A DNA stretch of 47,538 bases from Ignavibacteriales bacterium (lineage in GTDB: Bacteria > Bacteroidota > Ignavibacteria > UBA10030): contig JAPLFP010000188.1 in NCBI GenBank assembly GCA_026390585.1, positions 1-47,538 of the forward strand. The letters run 5' to 3'. Positions 17,401 to 23,614 of this stretch are shown piece by piece. Position numbers and translations under genes: made by a program. The stretch's first letter is position 1, and every line of letters starts with the position of its first letter. Below the pieces are notes generated by a model. The model did not search any database. It was given only the letters and a program-made list of their open reading frames with translations, and had not been told where the DNA came from.

Positions 17401-19188
17401 TCTCGCAAGTATCCGATCACGAGTATCAAGCCACAGCGTGCGGGCTTCACCCGGTTTGACAGAAAAAGAGAAATCGAGCATGTTCCTTGCCGGCCAGTTC
17501 GGATCTTTGACCTGAACATTCATGGGCACGAGCTGCCCGTGAGTCGGCTTCAGTATCATAGGAGGCAAGTCGATGGCGATACCGTCCAGACCGCCGTCGA
17601 TGTTCTGCCATGCGTATGAAGAGTCCAATATGGCATTCGCAGAACCCGTCCGGGAATCATAAGGAATGAGCACGTGAACGATCGGAAGCGAACAAACAGA
17701 TTGAATCTGTCTGGTTTGGGACAAGGATGCGGGTACAGCAATCATCGTCGACCGTTCATCAAGCAGATACCGACCATTGATGAAATCCATCAATGGCTGG
17801 ACCTGCTCGCTCACTCCCCGAGATTCTGAGGACAACAAGTAGCTCACCGTGCAGATGCCTGCAGACTCTTTCCCCGCATCAACATTGTAGGCTGACAGTT
17901 CGCCAATGGGAGTTTCCTGGTCAACGTTTGTGAATCGTATCTTCTGGCCGCGCAGAGGCTCTGTCAGACGGTGAAATGTTTTCTCCTGGCCTTTGGGACG
18001 TTGGAAGAGAATTTTTTCCTGTGCACCTTCGCCAGAAGGGACAAGCGACATACTCCCCCACGCAGCTCCGGAGATTTCAAGATGATTGCAGGTTTCATCC
18101 GGCACAAAAAACGTTACTGACTTGCCGGAGAGCGAATAGCAATCCCAATCCGGTAGCTGGAAGTAGTCGTTGCGCCCGGGAAGACGCGAGCGGTTGTATA
18201 CACCCGGCCAGGTCGTCTCACGGATTCCATCAGTCGCCTTCCACCACCAGCGCTTCAGGTCATAGACATCACGGATTTCGACTTTCTTAACCCGGATGGC
18301 AGGCTGGTCAAGATAAGGAGGGGCATCCCCATCTCGATTCCAACCGTAGCGCAAGCGCCACTCGGACGGCCATTGGAGATTGCTAAGATCTCGGACAAGT
18401 TCGGGGACTTTTCGGGCATCGTCGCCTTTGGACAACCGAAGGATGTTTTCATTCGTCAGCATGCGATCATAGATGCGGATCTCGTCGATATCTCCCCCGC
18501 GGACAAAGTTGTATGCGCTCTGTACCTGCGCCGAACTGATAACACGAGAGTGCGGACCGAATTGATCGAGCCCTGTCGAGAGGACGACGACGCTATCTTT
18601 CTGAGCGAGAAGTTTCCCATTCACATAGAATCGTATTCCCGTTGTCTCATCCCATGCCAAAGCAAGATGACTCCACGATTCCGGTTTGGGAAAAGGCGAG
18701 ATCGTGCAAGAGACTCTCACGCGGGCAAGATTTGCGTCTGTCACGAATGCATCAAACCCGTGGCCGTTGTAGTCGATGCGGAGCCAGACCATGTCCCAGC
18801 TTGAATGATCGGCGAACGCAACGCGGAAGATGGGGAATTCGGTCTTCCCTACCGGCTCCCGTGATTTCCAGAAGAAGCTCAGCGTGCCTCGTTCAGCATA
18901 GATGTTGCCGGGCGCCCAATATGAGAAGAGTTGCTCGTTCGCGCATTCGAAACCGGGACCTTTTGCACCGTTTGGAATGATTTTCACAGCACGCAGGAAA
19001 TTGGGTTCTGGCTTTTCCCCAGCCGAGTAGTCAGCTTTGAAGCCCTGACTACCAGAGAGATAGAACAGAAGGCCGGGCTCTTGTTTCTGCGGAGCTGCTG
19101 CGCAATGTGCGGAGAAGGCGATGACGAAGACAAATGCGCAAAAAGAGATTGCCAACGGATTCTTTGAGTAACGCAAACGTCGATTCAT
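14458..19188 (-). CDS. Large exported LamG / helical-toroid protein with two C-terminal VOC domains
   Basis: 1576 residues. Signal peptide (about 1-31, ending HCAAA); a LamG/concanavalin-type beta-sandwich (about 40-255, with WSHLALAWDETTGIRFYVNGKLL and GGDIDEIRIYDRML); a beta-rich stretch to about 600; an all-helical region (about 630-1110, with Trp/Glu-rich helix pairs like glycoside-active toroids); a CARDB-like beta domain (about 1180-1285); then two glyoxalase/bleomycin-resistance (VOC) modules (about 1310-1440 and 1450-1575), each with EHLAFNV/EHLALNI at its start and a GDQVLMMRDPFG/GDQVLVLRDPWG motif. Catalytic identity unknown; a polysaccharide-active role for the first part is plausible. 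The join at M1296 (base 15303) is preceded by GGGAG, so the VOC part may also start on its own. No good ribosome site at 19188. Confidence 0.8.
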   Translation of the reverse strand: MNRRLRYSKNPLAISFCAFVFVIAFSAHCAAAPQKQEPGLLFYLSGSQGFKADYSAGEKPEPNFLRAVKIIPNGAKGPGFECANEQLFSYWAPGNIYAERGTLSFFWKSREPVGKTEFPIFRVAFADHSSWDMVWLRIDYNGHGFDAFVTDANLARVRVSCTISPFPKPESWSHLALAWDETTGIRFYVNGKLLAQKDSVVVLSTGLDQFGPHSRVISSAQVQSAYNFVRGGDIDEIRIYDRMLTNENILRLSKGDDARKVPELVRDLSNLQWPSEWRLRYGWNRDGDAPPYLDQPAIRVKKVEIRDVYDLKRWWWKATDGIRETTWPGVYNRSRLPGRNDYFQLPDWDCYSLSGKSVTFFVPDETCNHLEISGAAWGSMSLVPSGEGAQEKILFQRPKGQEKTFHRLTEPLRGQKIRFTNVDQETPIGELSAYNVDAGKESAGICTVSYLLSSESRGVSEQVQPLMDFINGRYLLDERSTMIAVPASLSQTRQIQSVCSLPIVHVLIPYDSRTGSANAILDSSYAWQNIDGGLDGIAIDLPPMILKPTHGQLVPMNVQVKDPNWPARNMLDFSFSVKPGEARTLWLDTRDRILARGKSLYLTIASAAPDFGPQVLERARIRLIFKSTKDAFREHVQDRFTQVRDNYANWMEERTSDPRLNLYNRLMSDLKDLLSVDPKHYPGQSYWYDLDHSHTKPAFVQTACPEGIPLWAFRQIEDLRYFKRFVMWWIDNRQIENGELGGGLSDDDDLTNCWPGAALMGAEPDKIRNAVLKMLDAIYDQGMFTNGLSTIQTDGLHAHEEGIEAQTQAMLVDYGSPKQLERIMETVKALDERLIQKNKAGHRHFRSSYFSGTKLADESVWEWSLQPQEFLLLQPVLTLAEFNGNARARQLAVDVADGLLAHSRKDENGKIVLDYQVNFSTDASRPSPLGSKGMLASSLGDGATISTSSAGLQLLWAVYRMTGDKKYIQPLLDLGDGVLGFLCPDALDLLNMRETWGKQIVEKTSPAKGPNLYRHIAWQMTGNKAFLENYYAEQVEESALREYVNTEGSLWSDRVSAANRELQRSRLGGVALVRGAIHTGHTVSWRFKAPAKEESMAIIVPKATPSDVRIIAFALDQKPVTVTMTAWDVEPGTWEVVQGIDTNGDEKADTILSKRTVTLERSTSIDLTFDPRKTTVLTLRLLSQSVPYARRPDLGVSKDDVVLRENMIHVRVHSLGSVASPPTKVALVENGKTIAIAPVPEMQAPNDLAPKFADILLPVPPSVNLQNCSIQVDPEKKVNEITLMNNTIDLKGSFFMTTNSQQKKPEDQIGSPPRQPRPEHLAFNVKDPPAIAQWYVDHLGMKIFRSGPPPSNTRFVGDSSGNLMFELVSNPAVPWLDYASFSHMSMHLAFMVDNVKTMRDSLLVAGAEIVEDITSTPSGDQVLMMRDPFGLAIQFVMRVNPMLTPAGIRFEHLALNIPDPQSMTNWYYENLGYKVMRKGGAPNYTTFVSDAGGHMMMELFVNNQYPLLDFAKMNHLSLHFAFTVDDVRSVRTALIAAGATLAEELRETNTGDQVLVLRDPWGFAIQFIKRGAAMLK

Positions 19189-19224
19189 AGCGAGGTCCGA
19201 TTTGCTTACGTATATGAAAGAGTG

Positions 19225-19252
19225 CCTCGCCGAAGGTCAGCTTCGGCAGAGG
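19225..19252. terminator. Hairpin between the DUF296 gene and the LamG/VOC gene
   Basis: CCTC-GCCGAAG, loop GTCAG, CTTCGGC-(A)-GAGG. A strong stem in the 93-base gap after the PPC/DUF296 gene; no T run, so it may attenuate rather than end the transcript. Confidence 0.4.
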
Positions 19253-19261
19253 CGTCGCCAG

Positions 19262-19280
19262 GAAGAAGGTGACCTTCTTC
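19262..19280. repeat. Perfect palindrome next to the DUF296 stop codon
   Basis: GAAGAAGGT-G-ACCTTCTTC, 9-base arms around a single base, ending two bases from the stop codon at 19282. Together with the 19225-19252 hairpin it makes a double stem after the gene; it could also be a protein-binding site. Confidence 0.45.
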
Positions 19281-19281
19281 C

Positions 19282-19830
19282 CTATCGGTACGTCTTGTCG
19301 TCGATGCGACTGAGGTCAATGCCATCTTTGAATATGCCGAGCGTCATCATGGCATATGTGAATACCGTCGTCCCCGGTTCCAGATGACCACCGAAGGCAT
19401 TGTCGGCGTTCGCCATCGTCAGGTGTGCATGGACACGGCCGTCAATCACATACCCATTCATGCTCACGATGCTGGCCGGGGCTGTGGTATCTTTCACAAA
19501 CATGTTCTTCGAGGGAAACGTACGATTGCTGATATCGTGCACATGATAGCCTGTGACCGACCCGATCCCCGACAGGATGACCGCGTTTCTGATCTTACGC
19601 TCTTTCACCATAGCCTCCAGGCCGGCCAACAAATCCGCCTGGTACTTGAAACGGAGGACGATGATGCGATCGAACTGGCCTTCGATGGCATACACATCAG
19701 GGACCGACGGGCTATTCGGTTTCGCATCGTCTGCCGGCGTCGTGGGTTTTGTAACCTCCGTCCGGGTTTGTTGAGCGACCGCCCCGTTGCACATCAGTAG
19801 GATTGCGAAGATGGAGAATGCTTGTTTCAT
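19282..19830 (-). CDS. Exported PPC (DUF296, PF03479) domain protein
   Basis: 182 residues. Signal peptide MKQAFSIFAILLMCNGAVAQ, a Thr/Pro-rich linker, then a PPC domain with SGIGSVTGYHVHDI and the diagnostic VHAHLTMANADNAFGGHLEPG, which holds the conserved histidines. Most family members are cytoplasmic; in plants they accompany AT-hook DNA-binding motifs. Here the signal peptide puts it outside the cytoplasm, so DNA binding is unlikely and a trimeric, possibly metal-binding, role fits better. Strong AAAGGGAG ribosome site. It starts 18 bases after the LamG lipoprotein gene, in one operon. Confidence 0.85.
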   Translation of the reverse strand: MKQAFSIFAILLMCNGAVAQQTRTEVTKPTTPADDAKPNSPSVPDVYAIEGQFDRIIVLRFKYQADLLAGLEAMVKERKIRNAVILSGIGSVTGYHVHDISNRTFPSKNMFVKDTTAPASIVSMNGYVIDGRVHAHLTMANADNAFGGHLEPGTTVFTYAMMTLGIFKDGIDLSRIDDKTYR

Positions 19831-19848
19831 CGGAACTCCCTTTCGTGA

Positions 19849-20544
19849 TCATCTCGATATTGTGAATTCAGAAGGCGCCAAACACTTCGGTGTAATCCTG
19901 ATCCTCGCAATCGCTCCTTTGAACCAGTACACCTTGTTCATGCGCACGCCGATCGAAGTCCGGCCACTTTTGAACGGAGAGAATTTGACCCTCCCCTCTA
20001 GTTCGTGCTCACCAGCCACATACGTGTCCATCTTGCCGTCATCAAAGACAAACGCAAGGTGGTACCACTTCCCCGCTGGATGGACCTTGCTCTTGTCCAT
20101 CAGCGCCTTTGATGAATCGCCCGATTTGATGTACGCATCAAGATACCATTGATTTTCAGCCGTCAATCTGGTTTCCATCATCAATCGCTCGCCGTTGACT
20201 TCACCCATCTGCAAAAATCTCTGTTCGGGTTGACCGTTGGGGTCGGGTCGGAAAACAACTTCGACGGTGAACTGACGCAGGTTGACGAGCGGATTCTGAT
20301 CGAGAAACAATCCATCCGCTTTTCCATCGAACTGAACCGCTTCTCCAAAAGGGGAGCTCATGGTCAGGGGTTTGCCGGATTTCGAATCTGCGGTCACGCT
20401 GGATGCGTTCAAAACACCCAGTTGCCAAACAACAATATTGGAATTTGAAGACACGGCAGTTCCTTTGGATGAAGAGCAGGATTGGAAGGAGACGATCGCC
20501 AGAAAAGAACACAACGCGGCGATCTTGGTACGACTTGTCCGCAT
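19849..20544 (-). CDS. LamG-domain lipoprotein
   Basis: 231 residues from ATG 20544, which has GGAG six bases upstream; longer frames add an implausible N-terminus. Lipobox FQSC in MRTSRTKIAALCSFLAIVSFQSCSSS, followed by a single LamG/concanavalin-like sandwich (QFTVEVVFRPDP, KWYHLAFVFDDGKMDTYVAG, IARIRITPKCL). Such domains bind glycans or act as packing modules. Same fold as the N-terminal domain of the large protein at 14458-19188 in the same gene run, which suggests they act on the same material (inference). Confidence 0.85.
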   Translation of the reverse strand: MRTSRTKIAALCSFLAIVSFQSCSSSKGTAVSSNSNIVVWQLGVLNASSVTADSKSGKPLTMSSPFGEAVQFDGKADGLFLDQNPLVNLRQFTVEVVFRPDPNGQPEQRFLQMGEVNGERLMMETRLTAENQWYLDAYIKSGDSSKALMDKSKVHPAGKWYHLAFVFDDGKMDTYVAGEHELEGRVKFSPFKSGRTSIGVRMNKVYWFKGAIARIRITPKCLAPSEFTISR

Positions 20545-20596
20545 GATATTTCTCCGGATTTCTTCGATCCGAGATGACTTCTGGATGAGTTGGCTG

Positions 20597-21091
20597 TCAG
20601 TCATGGTGTTGAGCCGAAAAGGCATCGACGGCAGATTTGGCAACAATACCGTCTTGTTGGCGAGTGCCACCACTGACTCCGATGGCGCCGATGTATTGTC
20701 CGTCAACGACGAGCGGCAGTCCGCCTTCAATCGGAATCACGCCTGGCACGCCGAGTATGTCTGTCTTCCCTTGCGCTACCAGGTCTTCGTATGCCTTCGT
20801 TGGGCGCTTAAACGATATCGCCGTCTTCGCCTTCTGAATCGCCACCTCGATGCTGCCGATCTGCGTATTGTCCATCCGCTCCAGGTAGACCAGATTTCCC
20901 CCGTCATCGAGGATGGCAATGACCATCGTCCATTTGTTCTTGAGCGCCTCCGCCTCAGCGACAGATGCCAATTTCTTTGCAGCCTCGAGCGTGAGGCTCT
21001 TCTTCGTTGCCAGCTGCGCCTGATCAGAGAACGGAGGCAGAAGCACGAGTGACAAGAGAGACACGGCGACAAGGATGAAGGATCTTCTCAT
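20597..21091 (-). CDS. GlcG/HbpS family (PF03928) exported protein
   Basis: 164 residues from ATG 21091, preceded by a very strong AGGAGG site. Signal peptide (about 1-24), then the family core: LTLEAAKKLASVAEAEALKN, VIAILDDGGNLVYLERMD, TAISFKRPT, and GGLPLVVDGQYIGAIGVSGG. Known members bind haem or cobalamin or act as haem-degrading or sensory partners; others sit in glycolate operons. First gene of the exported-protein run 21091 to 14458, and divergent from the octaheme cytochrome gene 237 bases away, so a haem link is attractive but only inferred. Confidence 0.88.
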   Translation of the reverse strand: MRRSFILVAVSLLSLVLLPPFSDQAQLATKKSLTLEAAKKLASVAEAEALKNKWTMVIAILDDGGNLVYLERMDNTQIGSIEVAIQKAKTAISFKRPTKAYEDLVAQGKTDILGVPGVIPIEGGLPLVVDGQYIGAIGVSGGTRQQDGIVAKSAVDAFSAQHHD

Positions 21092-21297
21092 ACGACCTCC
21101 TGGAGACAAGACGGACGGAACAGCGGACTCTGGAATCTAAACAGCAGGAACTTGAGAAACAAAAGAAAAGCCCGACGAAGTGAGACCCGGACCTGCAAAC
21201 GAAGAGACTTGCGAATGAGCGTTGCACTCACTATCATTAGTACAGTCGCACCGTAAAGTTACGACTCCGCGCACTTTTTCCGACCTCCGAGATCTCA

Positions 21298-21303
21298 TAT
21301 AAT
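21298..21303 (+). promoter_or_regulatory. Possible -10 element of the cytochrome gene
   Basis: TATAAT, 24 bases before the ATG at 21328, in the 236-base gap between two divergent genes. No convincing -35 or Bacteroidota-type TTTG box is seen at the right distance. The remainder of the gap shows no gene. Confidence 0.25.
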
Positions 21304-21327
21304 CACAACATATATGTGGGAACTACC

Positions 21328-22650
21328 ATGCGAAGACTGCCCTCCATCCTGCTGATCGTGATCTGTGCCTTCTTGATCACACCTTCAGTTTCGTATTCTC
21401 AGAAAACTCCTCTCTCAAAAGAGGGAAAAGCCTGCATCGAATGTCACAAGGAGCTTTCCCCGTCATTCGTCAAAGAGTGGCAACTCAGCAGTCATGCGGC
21501 AAAGGGGGTGGACTGCTATTCATGCCACAAGGCGGACAAGTCAGATCCTGATGCGATGGATCACAACGGCTTCACAATTGCCATCCTTGTCACGCCGAAA
21601 GACTGCGGCCGCTGCCATGCGAAGGAAGTCCAGGAAATGACGAACAGTCATCACGCCAAGGCGGGCGACATTTTGAATTCACTTGACAATTATCTTGGGG
21701 AGGTTCTCGGAGGGCCCGAGGCAGTGGCCGTCGGCTGCTTGCAGTGTCACGGCGCAAAAGTCAAGGTGCTCGCCGGCGGGAAGCTGGACATCAATTCGTG
21801 GCCCAATACCGGCATTGGACGGATCAACCCGGACGGATCGAAAGGTTCATGTTCTGCATGTCATACACGCCATCGATTTTCCAGGGCACAGGCGAGGGAA
21901 CCTCAGACGTGCGGCAAATGTCACCTCGGACCGGATCATCCGCAGATCGAAGTGTATCAGGAATCGAAGCACGGTATACTGTACGAAGCCAACAAAGCAA
22001 TGCTGAACATGGACAAGAATACGTGGATCGTTGGAAAAGACTATACGGCTGCCCCGACTTGCGCTACCTGTCACATGAGCGCGACTCCGAATCAATCTGT
22101 AACTCACGACGTCGGAACGAGAATCAGCTGGACGTTGCGGCCGGCGATATCAAAGAAACTTGAGAATGCCGACAAGCGGCGCGACGACATGAAAGAAGTC
22201 TGCTCCAGTTGCCACTCCTCCCCATTCGTCGATGGTTTCTACAATCAGTTCGATAACCTGGTGGTTTTCTACAATGACAAATTCGCGAAGCCTGCAATGG
22301 GCATCAGGCAAGAGTTAATGGATGCGGGAAAGCTGACTCCTGCGGATTTCGATGACAAATTGGATTGGATCTACTATGAGCTGTGGCATCACGAAGGTCG
22401 GCGGGCCAGGCATGGAGCGGCGATGTCAGGCCCCGACTACGCCTGGTGGCACGGAATTTACGAGGTGGCGAAGAAATTTTATAGCGAGTTCCTGCCGGAG
22501 GTCAAGCAGGTCGCCGGCCCCGAATTGTACCCCACGCTCGTCAAAAAGTATCTTGAGCCGGATGTCAGGCACGAATGGTACTTGAAGGGAATGAGCAAGG
22601 AACAGCTGGAGAAGATCCGGAAGTACTACGAGGAGCGGTACGGAAAATAG
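21328..22650 (+). CDS. Octaheme cytochrome c of the hydroxylamine oxidoreductase (HAO) type
   Basis: 440 residues from ATG 21328 (a GTG four codons upstream is possible). Signal peptide ends SVSYSQ. Eight CxxCH haem sites: CIECH, CYSCH, CGRCH, CLQCH, CSACH, CGKCH, CATCH and CSSCH, all with regular histidine ligands. The C-terminal part has LWHHEGRRARHGAAMSGPDYAWWHG, a block typical of HAO and its relatives. HAO oxidises hydroxylamine; relatives without the cross-linking tyrosine reduce nitrite or hydroxylamine to ammonium. Which applies depends on whether that tyrosine aligns, which I cannot settle by eye. It is shorter than Nitrosomonas HAO and has no quinol-oxidising partner (NrfH/NapC type) beside it. 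It is the only plus-strand gene found in the window and converges on the next gene. Confidence 0.9.
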   Translation: MRRLPSILLIVICAFLITPSVSYSQKTPLSKEGKACIECHKELSPSFVKEWQLSSHAAKGVDCYSCHKADKSDPDAMDHNGFTIAILVTPKDCGRCHAKEVQEMTNSHHAKAGDILNSLDNYLGEVLGGPEAVAVGCLQCHGAKVKVLAGGKLDINSWPNTGIGRINPDGSKGSCSACHTRHRFSRAQAREPQTCGKCHLGPDHPQIEVYQESKHGILYEANKAMLNMDKNTWIVGKDYTAAPTCATCHMSATPNQSVTHDVGTRISWTLRPAISKKLENADKRRDDMKEVCSSCHSSPFVDGFYNQFDNLVVFYNDKFAKPAMGIRQELMDAGKLTPADFDDKLDWIYYELWHHEGRRARHGAAMSGPDYAWWHGIYEVAKKFYSEFLPEVKQVAGPELYPTLVKKYLEPDVRHEWYLKGMSKEQLEKIRKYYEERYGK

Positions 22651-22682
22651 ATACAGCTCTCTGGTCACACATTAGGCCCCAG

Positions 22683-23441
22683 TTACTCTGGGATCTTCTT
22701 GTCACGGGGTTTGATCACCCGCGTAACAGCTGCCGGGACTTCTTTGGCCTGCGTATACAGGAAGTCTAGCACAAACGTAACGAATCCCCGCAATTTGACT
22801 TGAGGCGAGGGGGGTTGAGGTCGAAGTGGATTGTATGGAAGACCGTAACGACCTACGTTAAACTTCATTTGGGTCTCGAGTGTTGGCGATACGTCAACCT
22901 GTGCGAGCTCTTTTGCTGAACGAATCAGATGGTTCGTGATCGCCGTATCGTAAGCCCGGCTCTCATAGATCACATGCTGACGCAAAAGCGCAACTCCGGG
23001 CTCGCCCGGCATTGTCAAGATCGAATCGAGCTCCCACGATCGCTTGCAGGGTCGGAAGACGACACTCCGCTCAATGCTGATGGAATCCGAAATCGTTCCG
23101 CTCGCTCTGGAGAGAGAGTCGGACGTTACGATCGAGCGTGGGTGCGTCAGGGTTGTCGTGTCTCCGGACGAACTGCCGTCTCCTCCGATTTGAATACCTG
23201 CCCCTTTCGTTGGCAATGAGAACTCCCGCTTCGCTTGTCTGGCTTTGTGTCGAGGCACGACGGAGAGCTTCCCGGGGACATCAGATGATTCCGCGTACTC
23301 GAACAGCGAAACGATGCTTGTCTCTGCCAATTCCTGCTGTTTCAAGTACAACGAGTACACGCACAGTATCGTCGTCAAGATCAGTGCAGAAACCAGTGCG
23401 AGTGTTTCCTCGCGAGTGAGCTTTGCGGGAATCTTCGTCAA
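22683..23441 (-). CDS. Membrane-anchored protein of unknown function
   Basis: 252 residues. One membrane segment (about 14-32), then a mostly polar exterior with a Ser/Thr-rich low-complexity stretch (GGDGSSSGDTTT) and a C-terminal amphipathic helix (FVTFVLDFLYTQAKEVP). The start is a TTG with a weak GAGG site, just after an in-frame stop; a later start is possible. No family recognised. Converges with the octaheme cytochrome gene; a short CCCAG/CTGGG stem overlaps its stop codon and may serve both transcripts. Confidence 0.6.
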   Translation of the reverse strand: MTKIPAKLTREETLALVSALILTTILCVYSLYLKQQELAETSIVSLFEYAESSDVPGKLSVVPRHKARQAKREFSLPTKGAGIQIGGDGSSSGDTTTLTHPRSIVTSDSLSRASGTISDSISIERSVVFRPCKRSWELDSILTMPGEPGVALLRQHVIYESRAYDTAITNHLIRSAKELAQVDVSPTLETQMKFNVGRYGLPYNPLRPQPPSPQVKLRGFVTFVLDFLYTQAKEVPAAVTRVIKPRDKKIPE

Positions 23442-23565
23442 AACAAAGCCGCCTCAGGTTTTCGAGTCCAATCGACCGTAGGTAGCGAACGCGTGCAAAC
23501 AGTAGTTTGACGAAGGGATTACGGTCAGAGTTCCCCGTCGGTCTACACCCACCCGACAACAGAAA

Positions 23566-23584
23566 CGCCCTCACAAGGAGGGCG
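23566..23584 (-). terminator. Intrinsic terminator of the DUF362/T9SS gene
   Basis: On the minus strand CGCCCTC-CTTGT-GAGGGCG followed by TTTCTGTTG; 7-base GC stem starting 30 bases after the stop codon at 23615. Confidence 0.7.
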
Positions 23585-23614
23585 CTTCATATGACTTCCA
23601 TTTCTTGCTGGCGT

